A stretch of 64,000 nt of DNA, from assembly GCA_010094025.1 (NCBI GenBank), contig ML991787.1, positions 310,001 to 374,000 on the forward strand. Reading direction: 5' to 3'. The notes under the pieces are model-generated. The model did no database searches, was not told the DNA's origin, and was given only the letters and a program-made list of their open reading frames with translations. Source of the DNA: Viridothelium virens. Lineage: Eukaryota; Ascomycota; Dothideomycetes; Trypetheliales; Trypetheliaceae. How positions within the stretch are numbered: position 1 is the first letter of the stretch; every line of letters starts with the position of its first letter. The position numbers were made by a program, and so were the translations under genes. This document shows positions 46,243 to 57,874 of this stretch, in pieces.

Positions 46243-47047
46243 TTAAGTCACATACGCCGGGCACTGTGCATGGCAATCTGTCGGTTTCCTCGGATCATAA
46301 TACTCCTCCCCCAGCCCATCCAAATCGCTCTCCACCTCCTCGTCATTCTCTTCCTCATCATCTCGACTCTTCATATGAGCATCTCCATCTTTGTCAGCTT
46401 CCTCTCCCGTACTCTCGATCGAAGGCACAACATCGCTTTCCGAGGGCAGAGGCGCATCGGGTTCGGCTTCGGCGGAGGCGAAAGCATTCTTGAAGCCACC
46501 TTTCTTGAAGCCGCCCCCGGTGCCACTGCTTCTGAATTCCATTTTCATAGGCTTGAGAGATACGAGGCCGGACTTCTCGTCGGCTTTGCGCTCGGCACGG
46601 CGGTTTTTCGAGGCGGCTCCTTCGCGTTGCATTTGTTTCATTTCTTTGAGGCGCTATGGTTGCCGTCGTCAGTTGTCAAAGCTTCCAAGAGAAAATAGCA
46701 GGGAACTTTTGGGCGGAATTTGGACACACCTTCTTATGCTGATGATCGTAGGAGCTTTCGTGGGCTTCGAACTCGTTTATTCGGCTGTAGCCTTTTTGAC
46801 ATAGCTCGCCTGATTGATGGGAATTGGCACGCAAGGCTTCACGGACTTGACAAATTACTCACAGTAAAATGACTTGAGAGCTACACGAGCGCTTTCGGTC
46901 TGTTTTCAAATTAGTCCATGCGATGTCACCGGGCGAGGAGAGCTATCTGGAAGCTGACTTTTGGTGCAGGGTTGGTGAAAGATTTCTGTGGCATAAGTCA
47001 ATATCTAGTTCGATCTCATCTTGAGCACGCTCACGCACTGGAGGCAT
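46243..47047 (-). CDS. C2H2 zinc-finger protein, ZNF804/GPATCH8 type
   Basis: The last three exons are firm: 46863-46899, 46730-46809 and 46243-46653. They encode ESARVALKSFYCELCQKGYS, then EAHESSYDHQHKKRLKEMK. The finger is C-x2-C-x12-H-x5-H and, as in human GPATCH8/ZNF804, is followed by a basic helix (KNRRAERKADEK). The rest is low-complexity: Gly/Lys/Phe repeats (GGGFKKGGFKNAF), then a very acidic tail with EEENDEEVESD. Such proteins are thought to act in RNA processing. The N-terminus is unsure: the best phase-0 solution is a 9-nt first exon (47039-47047) encoding MPP with a 139-bp intron. Divergent from MCP1, so the shared promoter is under 200 bp. Confidence 0.68.
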
Positions 47048-47228
47048 CTTCGATTTGGCAGCTACAATCGAGCCGCTCGCATGTGAGGACTGCGATTGGT
47101 GGTGGAGATGGATGGTTGCGGTAGTGCAAATTGCGGAGCTTTTGGAAACCTCCGAGCGACGCGATGAGAAACCCCTTGACCGAGACACATCAAGTCCAAA
47201 CCGTCCACCATCTTACCCTCTTGGCGAA

Positions 47229-48243
47229 ATGGCGCAGGCCGCGGATGAGGAGTCGGCTTTCGTTCTTCAGCAGGTAGAGCCATCTCCCGTCGAAGAAACC
47301 CCAATAGATTCAGCAGATGGCGACTACTTCACAACCTCCTCAAACTCAGCTCCCTCTTCCAAACATAATCCCACCCGAAGCGATACCTCAACCCTTGGCC
47401 TAGGCAACCACAGCTTAAAGTACTATCGTAAGTCCCACGACGCTCCCCTCCCCAGCACCTCACCTCCTCTCCAACCACTAACCAAAAAAAACCCACCCAG
47501 TCCTCCGCACCCAAAAATACTCCACCTACGCCTTCTCCCTCTTCACCACCTTCCACCTCACCAACACCGCCCTCCTCCCCCTCCTCACCCGCTCCCTCCC
47601 ACCCTGCGAGCCATACCTCCTCCTCACCCGCCCCTACTACCAATCGCCCCTCGCCGAGCCCGTCCTCATCACCCTCCCCCTCCTCCTCCACCTCACCTCC
47701 GGCGTCGCGCTCCGCCTCCTGCGCCGGCACCGCCAAGTGCAAAACTTCGGCGCCGAGACGCGCGCCGAGCGGAAGCAGCTGCGATGGCCCCCCGTCAGCG
47801 GCACGAGCATGCTGGGCTTTGCGCTCGTGCCGCTGGTCGCGGCGCACGCGGCGCTCAACCGTGGCGTCCCGCTTGCGGTCGCGGGTGGCAGCTCGGATGT
47901 CGGGTTGGGGTATGTGGGGCATGGGTTTGCGAGACTGCCGGGAGTCAGTTGGGTGGCGTATGCGGCGTTGATTGGGGTCGGGGTGTGGCATGCGGTTTGG
48001 GGGTGGGCGAGGTGGTTGGGGTGGACGCCGGGGCAGGTGGGGGGAGGGGACGGGGCGGAGGAGAGGGCGCTACGAAGGAAGAGGAGGTGGTATAGTGTTA
48101 ATGGGGTTGCGGCGGTGGTGGCGGGGGTTTGGGCGGCGGGTGGGTTGGGGGTTGTGGGGAGGGGGGGACTGGTGGGTGGGTGGTTGGGGAAGGAGTATGA
48201 TGAGTTGTATAGACATATACCGCTTCTGGGGCGATGGGTATAG
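47229..48243 (+). CDS. MCP1: MCP1-like mitochondrial outer-membrane protein (DUF1691)
   Basis: Two exons, 47229-47427 and 47501-48243, giving 313 aa. The start was chosen at MAQAADEESAFVLQQVEPSP, whose acidic LEPSPVE-like opening is typical; the frame is open further upstream. After the intron (GTAAGT, CACTAAC branch site, CCCAG) comes KYSTYAFSLFTTFHLTNTAL, followed by several hydrophobic helices with conserved His (GTSMLGFALVPLVAAHAAL, IGVGVWHAVWG) and a C-terminal DELYRHIPLLGRW. In yeast, Mcp1 suppresses loss of the ERMES contact site and is linked to lipid transfer with Vps13. Exon 2 is extremely C-rich at its 5' end and G-rich at its 3' end. Confidence 0.8.
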
Positions 48244-49068
48244 AGGTGATAGACGCGGCGCTGTTCTCATGGTATTGTGCTGGAGAGCGGTACTGGCTTT
48301 TTGCTTATACTGAGCCTGAGCCCTTAGATGTACATATTCGATATCTCCTCATGGAATCTTACAACACCTCTCAAAACTCAGCACCGAGATAGTACCGAAA
48401 GGCTTTACTTCAGAATAAGTACAATCACCAAGGGCTGCCTTAGCATGCGAGCCATGGTATAGCTTCGCACTAAAAACAGGGGAAAGATGATAGCATTTAC
48501 ATCGGAGATTTTTCTATCGAGAGGGACACTGTAGCCGACCACTTCGCCAAAATCAATTGGTCAGCAGATACGTCAATATCGAATAAATCAACCAGTTAGG
48601 TTCGCATTTGCCATCGTAAAACAGCGGCACCAACTCCGGACGTTTGTGACAGGCCCCGCCCTAGGGTGCAAGATCCTTGCCCCACATGCTCATGGCAATC
48701 GACGTCAGACTCGAATTTCCCGCTCATGCAAAAGATCGAATTCCCAGGATCTGACAATCCCAGTCTCACGGCAATACCTGCATGCCATTCGTTCGTCCCA
48801 GGTTTTGCACTGTCAGGCTACCACAATTGTGTTCCTTTTTAGCCGCATCTACTGAGCATTCTTCATCTGCCGTGAATCATGACGTCGTTAAGATAACCGC
48901 GCCCTGGGTTGCGACGCGGTATTTCTTCCTAGAATTGATCCTCTAAGTCGTGCAGAATTTTCTTCTGTTCCTTTTGATACCCTCTGTTTCTCATACCGTC
49001 CTATTACCTCACTTCTGATCATCGTGTCTCTCATCTCCATTTTCGAATTCTAAGCACTCTTCTTCAAG
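48244..49068. other. Intergenic, promoter of the alcohol dehydrogenase
   Basis: 825 bp. A pyrimidine-rich stretch lies just before 49068. No gene seen. Confidence 0.5.
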
Positions 49069-50575
49069 ATGGCGATGTCACAAGCTGCCCTCAAGGCCGA
49101 ACAGGCTCTTGGCCACGGCGACAACGCCACAACCGCGCAAGATGTTGCTGGTACAGCCGCATTCAATCGCGAGAAATATGGTGACCCGAGCGAGAAGATG
49201 AAGGCACTCGCCTGGATGGGCAAGGGCAAGGTCGAAGTTGTCGAATGCCCAAAGCCAAAGGTCATCGAAGATCGAGATGTGATTCTAAAGGTCACAGGAA
49301 GCACCGTCTGTGGCAGTGACCTGCATTTGCTACATGGTAGGGCAACGCCTTCATTCAAATGCGGTTCATTTAGCCTCATTGATTTATAGGTACGGTCATT
49401 GAGCTAGAAAAAGGCGACATTCTTGGCCATGAGTTCTGCGGCATCGTTGATGATGTGGGACCGGCTGTTAAGAATGTGAAGAAGGGCGACAGAGTCGTTG
49501 CGTCCTTCCAGATTGCTTGCGGAGACGTGCGTGGTTTTTATATCCCTGGCATTATGTTCAGGATGCTGACCATAAAGTTTTAGTGCATGTACTGCAAACA
49601 GAAGCTCTCGTCACAATGTGAGAAGACCAACTCAAATACCATCGAAAATGCCATGTACGGTGGACGTACCGCAGGCATGTTCGGTTACTCGCATTTTACC
49701 GGAGGCTTCGCGGGTGGTCAAGCAGAGTACGCACGAGTGCCTTATGGAGACGTCAATCTCCTTAAGCTCCCTGATGACGTGCCCGACGAGAAAGGACTCT
49801 ATCTTTCTGATGTCATCAGCACAAGCTGGAATTGCGTCGTTGATACGGGCGTCAAGAAGGGCGATGTTGTTGCTATCTGGGGTGCGGGACCGATTGGCCA
49901 GATGTGCGTTGACTTCTCCTTCCTCAACGGTGCGGAGAGAGTCATTGTGATCGACCAAAATTGGAGACTTGACTATATTAAGGAAAAATACCCGAAGGCA
50001 GAGACCATTGACTTCAGCAAACTACCCAAGGGCACCTCTGTTGTCAGCAAACTCAAGGAGCTGGTGCACGGCGGTCCAGATGTTGCGCTTGAGTGCGTGG
50101 CGGGCGAATTCGCTAAGGGTTGGGCCCATTACTTCGAGATGATGCTTGGGTTCGAGACGGATACGAGCGAAATCATCAATGAACAGATCGAGAGTGTGAA
50201 GAACTACGGACGCGTTGGCGTCACTGGTGTCTACGTTGGCTACGTAAGTCTAATAGGGCGCCTTCTCGAACAACGCCTGGCTGACATTTGTACCAGACCA
50301 ATCACTTCAACATTGGCTCCCTGATGGAACGCGGCATACGCTTGATCGGTAACGGGCAAGCACCAGTACATCTGTACTGGGAGAAGCTGCTTGGGATGAT
50401 TCAGTCTGGCGAAATTGAGCCGCTCAAGATGCTCTCGCATCGTGTACGGATGGAGGACATGGATAAAGTCTATTACAAGTTCGAGAAGAAGGAAGATGGA
50501 ATGCAGAAGGTTTACGTGCAAACAAGATTTAGCCAGCCACCATGCAAGGGCAGCCCAGAGCTCACAGTCTATTAG
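49069..50575 (+). CDS. Zinc-dependent alcohol dehydrogenase (formaldehyde/glutathione type)
   Basis: Four exons: 49069-49336, 49390-49526, 49584-50243 and 50297-50575, giving 447 aa. Medium-chain dehydrogenase landmarks: TVCGSDLHLLHG (catalytic zinc Cys), GHEFCGIVDDVGP (zinc His), a structural-zinc-like Cys group CMYCKQKLSSQC, and the NAD-binding VAIWGAGPIGQM followed by VIVIDQN. An insertion (YFEMMLGFETDTSEIINEQ) and the long N-terminus fit the subgroup of fungal and bacterial proteins annotated as zinc alcohol or glutathione-dependent formaldehyde dehydrogenases. The substrate is uncertain. A second in-frame ATG lies 6 bp after the first. It is convergent with noxA. Confidence 0.87.
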
Positions 50576-51024
50576 TCCCAGATATTGGCTAAGGAGTCAG
50601 CGTTGGAGTACTGTAGATTTATAGGTATCAAAATGTAATGAACGAAGAAAATTCCAAAGCAGATATCCTTATCGTTCAATGGATCGTGACGCAGCCAAAA
50701 CAAGAGATCAGTAAGCACGTCTTAATTAATTTCCTGCATCAGTATTGATCTTTCGGTCGATCGAAATGGGTCCACAGGACGAGCTTGCTGTACAAGCATA
50801 ATCGATGTTTCAACAAGTGATTTGTATGAAGTCTTGAATGTAGGGAGGTCCACGTAACTTCATAAGGGCAGATCCAGGGAATATGGAAAACTAGTTTGTC
50901 CATTTTCAGGAGTCCGACAGGAAAAAGCATGAGAAGAGCAAGAGTGTGCCTCGTTGATGCTAGCTTCCATAACTCTACAGAACAGTGTGAGAACAACGCC
51001 AATAAGCAACTCCAACTGACCCGC
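50576..51024. other. Convergent 3' intergenic region
   Basis: 449 bp between the ends of the dehydrogenase and noxA. The minus-strand frame here continues past no splice site and is taken as chance. Confidence 0.45.
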
Positions 51025-52828
51025 TCAGAAATGCTCTTTCCAAAACTTAAACTGCACTTGATGCGTTGACGCCCGCTTACACGCCGCCTTGATATCCCTC
51101 GCCGGTGCGCTCGGCCCACAGAAATACACCCCAATATCCGTGCTCCGGCCTGGATCCAAACTACTCAGATACGTCTTATCCAGCACACCATCCCGCATAC
51201 CGGCGAACAGCTTATTGAAATCTGGCCGGCCAAAATTCGTACGACTGCTCAGCTCCGTCAAGGGATCCTTATCCATCCCGACCGAGTTCAACACAATATT
51301 ATTCGCCGTATCCACATCAACGCGCTGGGTGAGATAAGTATGAATCCTCAAAAACTCATCCTCCGCGCCCGTCTGCTGCGCCTCCTGAATACTCTGCATC
51401 TCGAGCGCGCTCAACAGCGCCTGGAACCACTCAAAGCTGCTCGTATCCTTGCAGACCCAGATGAACTCGACCCTGCGCAGCCGTCTCGGCGGGTTGGGGC
51501 CCGCACGAACGTGCCAGATGTTCTTGAGGATGGACGCCCACGGCGTGACGCCGATGCCGGTGCCGATGATGACGACGACCTCGTTCTCGAAGACGTCTTC
51601 GGCGGGCGCGCCGTACGGCCCGTCGATCTTGATGCGCGGCATCTCGTCGCCGGCTTGTAGTGCGACTTCGTACATGCCCATGGGGTCGAGCTCGTCGTAC
51701 AGCTTCGCTTGCGAGTGGCCGGCGCCGACGGCGTCGGCGAACTCGCGCGTCCAGTCGCCTACTTGCCGCATGTGGATGCTGATGTAGGGGTCGAAGGGGC
51801 AGGAGGTGATGGTGAAGGGGTGCCATTGTTGGTAGGAGATGGAGGGGACGTTGATGAAGAGCCATTGCCCGGCTTTGTAGCGCATTGAGGGCTTGACAAA
51901 TTGGATCTCGACGGCGTCTGGTGGAGGTTAGTGCTGGAGATGAAGGATGGGGAGTTGAGGCTGAACTTACCGAAGGGGTGGCGGATGACTTTGGTGATCT
52001 CCGTGTATCTTCTTGAACGATATTCTCGCCAGAGTCGTTCGAAGAGATATAGAGCACCGCCGATAAGTTCCCATCGCCATCCTTCGTAGCCGAGACAGTG
52101 ATTCCAGAAGATTTTACCAGCAAAAGGTGAGTAAGGTTGGACGGAACTCCGTACGAAGCAACCTGTAGCGTGCGTGTACATGGCAAGCAAGAATGGGATG
52201 AAGAGATGATGAGTGTAGTAAAAGGTTTCGAAGGATTGCTGTCGTATACGATGATGAGCGGTGGTATAGATCATAAGCATGCAAAGTAACATGATATGAC
52301 CAGTGATGCCGCCTGCTTGCGTGTAATGTATTTGGACTGCTGCTTCAGGACGCAATTGATTCTTCTCGACATTGAAGAAGCTACACATGTTAGTCATGAA
52401 AGATGATATGGATGCGCTCTGGGACACACTTGACATAATGAGATGAGACATGAACGATGGTCCAAAACAACAGAGAGTAGGCCACTTGTCGATGGAACCA
52501 TGTTGACTCATCGAATGGTAAGAACCTGAATTTAGGTCGGATAACCCTTAGTAGATTACGGCACATTGGTAAAAGTATAAGGAGGATGTCGACAGATAGG
52601 ACCAGACCGGCTCCACGAGAAAACCATACTGAGAACTTCAGTGTGTTTAGTGCCGCCAGACGTTCGTCCTTCGCTTGCTCCCACCTACAGCGTGTTAGTA
52701 TGCCCGATCTCTCTGATATAAACTCAGACTTACCATCCGAGAGCGAATATGCCAATGTGAAAGCCATGGAACAGTACATTGAACACAAGCTGTCGCCCCT
52801 TGAACAGGTTGACCCACTTGCCCGTCAT
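51025..52828 (-). CDS. noxA: NADPH oxidase, NoxA type
   Basis: Four exons: 52734-52828, 52430-52684, 51971-52380 and 51025-51917, giving 550 aa, the NoxA length. N-terminal helices begin MTGKWVNLFKGRQLVFNVLF. The heme helices include FHRQVAYSLLFWTIVHVSSH and GGITGHIMLL, then FYYTHHLFIP, giving the expected pairs of His. FAD binding is HPFTITSCP, NADPH binding is GTGIGVTPWAS, and the C-terminus has CGPSAPARDI and the Nox ending FKFWKEHF. There are no N-terminal EF-hands, which excludes NoxC. Fungal NoxA makes superoxide that guides hyphal fusion, sexual development and, in pathogens, infection structures, with NoxR and Rac. Exon 4 is strongly GC-rich with a C-to-G switch. Confidence 0.93.
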
Positions 52829-54963
52829 TTTACAAGTTCCGCAATATATGTAGGCAAGTTTTGATGTATTAGTGAGATGAGTGAAAGAAAAGAAAATCGT
52901 CAACCGTCCATCATACAGTACAACTCAAGGTATGTCGCGGCGCTCGAGAGACCTGAATAGAGAGCTGATAGCCAGGCAATTGAAGGCGCTAAGCGCCTGG
53001 ACTCGGATTTCCAGACAGAACAGTCGAGACTGGAACGGTTTGGCGGTGAATTGACTGATGCCTTGTGATTACAACCCTCCCAAGCTGCGATATCTTCTCT
53101 ATTCGGATAGCTGTAGTCTCAACAGTCAACAGCCGTCCGACTGGTGAGCCGGGAAGCAATAGAATTCTTGACGTATTCCAAGGCTGAGGGAGGCGCAATC
53201 GTTTAATTCTAGCTTGCTGTGGAGATAGGGTTGCGGAACGGCTCCCAGCTGATCTGTAGATGCAGTTTCAAGTCAATGTTCTGTTGGGTGTTGCGATTGT
53301 TCTCAGCTCGAAAGGTCTTGTCCGCTCCCGGCCACAATATTGTTTCACAATGATAAACGACCGGTTCGTGAGATGCCGACCACGTCGTCTTTCAGAAATG
53401 GATGGCAGGGGAAAAGAGTAGCGAGCAGCTATGTAACGTGAGAGTACGGAGGTAACGTGAAAGGTGCTCCCAGTCCAGGATTCCTCCGAAAGACGATCAC
53501 CTACCGCACCGCCCAGCACAAAAGCATTATCGAGCTGCCAGGGTCCAGATGCATGATGCGGGGATCTTTGGGCGTCAGGGGATCCCTTTCGCTTGATTGG
53601 CTTTGGAGTGGTGGAGGCTGGTTTAGTGGCGGGCTTAGTGGTGCAGGATTGCAAGGAAGCAGCGAACGTTGTGGTTCTGCGCAGGAGGCCGATTGATTGA
53701 CAACGGACCGAAGCGAAGAAGCCTGTCCAATCCATGGAAGCCTTTACGCGCCGCATCGCTGCATATGGAGACCAGGTCAGCTGGCTGAACCGTGACCGCA
53801 TCGTAGGCCCTATCGATGGCGATGATCGCGTACCAGTACTCGACTGAGGCTTTGGTCATGCTCTGATCGTGTTTCGAGAAGGAGCCAGATGGAAGTTCGT
53901 TGGCCGGTCACTTCTCTATTGTCGTATTGAAACCAACAAATGCAGGCGCCCGGAAGGCAAGATTGTTTCTATCCGAGCCTCCAGCTTCTCTACTCGATAC
54001 TCCCTATCCCCTACGCAATGGCAGTTGCTCAATCGTCTTGATTGCCTGCTGACGGTCATAAAATGGTGCTATATCATGCTATTTCATGCCATGCTGTGCT
54101 TTCTGCAAGTTCGTCACTCCGATAAACCCCGCAATGATAGCTCTACGTGCTATCACAGAGAATGATTGTCGTGCCCGGTGCTCGGCATTCTGTGTGGTCT
54201 CTCATTGTTAGGCCAGCCACCCAAAATGCAGGCGAACATTGCCTTGTCACATCTTGAGGACGACCGAAGCCAATGGCGGGCAATCACGACAGGGGGAATG
54301 CGACGTACGGGAACGTAGTCTATCCAATCTTAGACTCTAATCGCAGTTGCCGGTAGCGATTGGCTGGAAAGACTGACACAGGTTGCGACGGCTTGGGCGC
54401 TTGCAGCAGCGGGACCGTGCATGCCCGGTCAATCATGCAGCAGGGAGCAGTAGGAAGCAGCAGGAACCCCACAACCACGGATGCATCTCATCCTCGTCCA
54501 CCCGCCTTCTTGCCTTTCTACCTTTACTGACTCGACCATTTTGTCCGATTTACCGCGTGTAGCACCCGAATTGGCCACAATTGACCATTTGTTCAGGGTT
54601 CGCAATGTTCGGGCTGGCGCCGGTTGGCCCAGGGCAGCTCGTAGCTTGTAGATAGCGGCTAAGGTAATATACTCTCTCCGCCCATGCTCGGCGTCACCGT
54701 TCTAGACGGCTTCCTTTCTGCTGCAAGTGATTGACTTCTCGATTCGCTTCATCTCTCTTTTACTCTCTCTCTATACTACCTACCCTTCATCCTCTACAGA
54801 GCATTGCTGCTTCTCTCCCTACAGACATCTCGATCCTCGCTCCTCTACTATCTCTTGCTCCAATCTAGCTATGCTATCAACACTGCAAATACCTCGGCGG
54901 TAGTTTAGGATCAGAGAATTTAGCGCTGGCCAAAAGAACTTCTCGATTGCACTCTTCAATATC
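52829..54963. other. Long intergenic region, no gene seen
   Basis: 2.1 kb between divergent genes. The longest frame (53268-53801, minus) has no motif. 54700-54800 is pyrimidine-rich with CTCTCT runs, likely the promoter of the next gene. Confidence 0.45.
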
Positions 54964-55507
54964 ATGGGGAAGCTTATCAAGAACCACTGGGCAAGGCTCA
55001 TCATCATGACAGCCGCAGCCTGTACGTTCAACTCTCGGAACTTCCGCTTATGAATCCATGACTTACCTGTCTTTAGACCAAATCGGCGCTTCAATAGAAG
55101 GCTTCATATGGCCCAAGATCTTCTGGGACTTCCTCACCAAAAACCTTGACGGCGCTGCAAAGCCGGTTCCCATCTTACAAATCCTCAACCTACTTCTCGG
55201 CATCTCAGGTCTTGCTTTCGAGTATCCGCTCTGGATCTTCAAAAACACAGCCATACATCGCAGCTTCGAATTTCGCCTACTCTTCTTCCCACTTAGCACA
55301 TTATGCGCCGCCCTATTATACCAAGGTACGAATCCGGCAATATACTACCTGATTGGAATTGGAATATATTTCTGGGCTTACACGGAAGGAGAGGTATGTT
55401 GCCTCCGTCAATTGCAGCCATGGAAGAATGAACGCTAACGTCGTGATCAGATTATATGCCATGAGCCTTGGAGCTTACCGAGAAGACCTCGGACGGCGAA
55501 GGTGTAA
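54964..55507 (+). CDS. Small fungal membrane protein, four TM segments
   Basis: Three exons: 54964-55021, 55077-55393 and 55451-55507, giving 143 aa. Hydrophobic segments: WARLIIMTAAAYQIGASIEG, LQILNLLLGISGLAFEYPLW, FEFRLLFFPLSTLCAALLYQG and AIYYLIGIGIYFWAYTEGE. The last exon adds a basic tail, CHEPWSLPRRPRTAKV. The pattern matches small conserved Pezizomycotina membrane proteins known only as domains of unknown function. All introns are GT-AG; the phases close exactly. No function can be given. Confidence 0.75.
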
Positions 55508-56175
55508 TAGTTGAACGTCTTCGTAGCGCTTCTTTGTACATATTGGCCGGAAGATCTACCGGCTCTCTAGAATCTGCATAGGTACACCCTCTGTGCTGTA
55601 GGACGACTTATGAGCTCTCATGAGACTAGTACATAATAAAACTCTCGCCTGAGAGACCGTGTCAATTCATCAATCATATGCTATCAAGGGACAATGTGTG
55701 AGACGTAGTCCTGAAAATTGAAGGTCTGCCTTAGCTTTTCCCTCTCTCTCTTCATGGTCATCGTTCATAGGTTTGGTCATTGTACCCGACAATATTCCGA
55801 CGGCTCGGCTCAGGTTCCTGGCCGACGACTACGATATCAGGTACGCTCTTGGTTTCCATCTAATAGTCTTCCATGCCATGTCCTGTCGGGGGGCCTTCCA
55901 GTGTTACAATTGGAAAGTCCTAAGAAAATATAACTTAATTTAATGTTCTTTTCTTTTTTCGCTCTCACCTTTCAACCCGGTCTTCGGCCGTAATTCATTA
56001 CGAAGGCTCCACAAGAGCCACAACAAATTGGTAGTTATTATCACATCCCTCAATCCTTCTTACGCGAAGTTTCTCAACCTCTGTCAACCTAGACAAAAAT
56101 GCGTACATACGAAGAGGCTTCCCATCGAAACTGCATTTCCTTTACATGTAAATTCTCAACGGTAATGAGACGCAC
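55508..56175. other. Intergenic, no gene seen
   Basis: 668 bp of moderately AT-rich sequence downstream of the membrane protein. Nothing recognised. Confidence 0.45.
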
Positions 56176-56697
56176 TCAGGACTTCACGTCAGCATCGATC
56201 CAAACAGAAAGTATCTTCACAAGGCTTGTATGTCCGAGATGCCGAGGCGACCTTTGAAAGATGAATACGCTGACGAATACCTGGATATCCATGATCGCCC
56301 AGTTATCGTAATGTGTCACTAGTTGTTCGTGGAGAGCGTCATTGTCAACTTTCAGTTCGGCATTTTCCTTCTGTAGCTCGTCATTATCCGCTTGTATTTT
56401 GGTCGTCAGATCTGTGAGTTGTTCAATCTCTTTTCTGTAGGCCTTAAACTGGCTCACTGTTATGGCACGGAATTTTTCTATAAAAGTTTGAGATTTAATT
56501 GCTTGCTGGGCGTTATCAACTTCGCCTTTTTGGACGTCGCGTCGAGCGTCGCGGACTTTTTGGAGCTTGCCTTCCTTAATCGCCTCATGATCAGCGTAAA
56601 CTGACTGACTTAAGAGCTTCGGAATATCCGATGTGAGAAAGAGGGCGGTCTTTCGCCGGAATCGAGACAAATTTTCCAGAGGTATTGTCGTGGACAT
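56176..56697 (-). CDS. Coiled-coil protein, unknown
   Basis: An ATG-started frame of 173 aa. Residues about 25-130 are highly charged and heptad-like, for example DLTTKIQADNDELQKENAEL, which should form a coiled coil. The last about 40 residues change character (hydrophobic, ISP-like), so an unseen splice may end the true protein earlier. No family recognised. It starts only 30 bp from a short plus-strand coiled-coil frame. Confidence 0.45.
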   Translation of the reverse strand: MSTTIPLENLSRFRRKTALFLTSDIPKLLSQSVYADHEAIKEGKLQKVRDARRDVQKGEVDNAQQAIKSQTFIEKFRAITVSQFKAYRKEIEQLTDLTTKIQADNDELQKENAELKVDNDALHEQLVTHYDNWAIMDIQVFVSVFIFQRSPRHLGHTSLVKILSVWIDADVKS

Positions 56698-56727
56698 CCA
56701 TAATATTCTTTTGTTTAGGTTCGCATC

Positions 56728-56910
56728 ATGGACGAAGCGCTTGATGAGCGCAACGCAACCATTGCTGATCTGAATGAAGACGCGGAAGACCGAGCCGACG
56801 AGATCCTAGATTTGAAGTTTGGAGTCAGGGAGCTTGAATACAACGCGAAGAAGCTCAATATCGGGACCGTTGTAGCCCTGCTCCCTCAATCTATCTGCAG
56901 GGTCAGATAG
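56728..56910 (+). CDS. Short coiled-coil ORF, doubtful
   Basis: A 60-aa frame beginning MDEALDERNATIADLNEDAE, strongly acidic and helical, preceded by TTGTTTAG, which could be a splice acceptor. It may be an exon of a larger plus-strand gene or a chance frame. Composition resembles its divergent neighbour. Confidence 0.28.
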   Translation: MDEALDERNATIADLNEDAEDRADEILDLKFGVRELEYNAKKLNIGTVVALLPQSICRVR

Positions 56911-57874
56911 ATCCCGGCCCAGCATTCGATCATTTCTCCGTTCATCATCCATCCCCAACTCTCGATTATAATGTTCACCACCTACATGGCCTCAATTTTA
57001 GCATCGTGATAATCGTGGTGTTCTTCATCCAGCCTGCCGAAGCAACGCGAAATTGTATATAAGCATGCAGCACTATAAACATGCTCATCGACTCTATCTA
57101 TGTCAAGAAAGCAGTAGCGAAAGATATCATCACTTGGATGAGAAGAACTAATATGGGACCGTAGTAACACAATGCATGGCATACGTGCTGAGGGACGACT
57201 ATCTGGTCATAACATCATGGGGTTTTCCCTGATACAATAACAGCATTTTAGGAGTTGTTGATTTCCAGAACAGAGCTCGTAGATATTGAATTATTCATAG
57301 ACTCTTGTAAGATCTTGTTTCTATGATCTCTCGGTTGGGGGGCTCCCTGACTTGAAAACAGCAGGTTCAAGGTACGGGGAGCATTTCCATTTTATGTTTC
57401 CTAGATTCATGCAATTTCTGAAAGCGATCGGTCTCTCCAGGGGATTTTTTTGGTTGGGGGTCTCCCCGACTTGGAGAGGCACTTTTTATGGAACAGAGTA
57501 CTCAGAGGAGGATTCTCGCGAATATGATTTCTTCACTTTACCTATCCCTTGGATGCTGGTCATACCCACCTCTTTCAGCATGAAACGCTCTAAATCAGCA
57601 GGGCACCCCCCAATAAAATCCAGATCTCACGTTAGCCGATTTTGTCATTTTGGCACTTTAGTTTTTGTAAAAATTTGAATTTTTATTTACAGAAAACAAA
57701 CCCCAACGCCGAACGCCTCCTTGTATCGGGGTTGCCCCCACGAGTCTACCATCCCTTTAAAAAAAAAGAAAAAGAAAAAAAAATTGGAAAGCAACAAATT
57801 TCTCCTCCTCCCTTTCCCTCCTCCCCCCTTCCCCACAACCCCACGACGCCCCCATCCCCCCACTCACCCACCCC
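56911..57874. other. Intergenic with a short imperfect direct repeat
   Basis: 964 bp. GGTTGGGGG.CTCCC.GACTTG occurs at about 57332-57356 and again at 57451-57475. 57660-57790 is A-rich. No gene seen. Confidence 0.45.

Noticed and set aside
47329-47991. Long minus-strand frame opposite MCP1
   Set aside because: A product of the extreme base skew; the plus-strand frame carries the membrane helices and the splice signals.
53268-53801. 177-codon open frame on the minus strand
   Set aside because: No family features; basic, Arg/Ser/Thr-rich throughout; most likely a chance frame in a promoter region.
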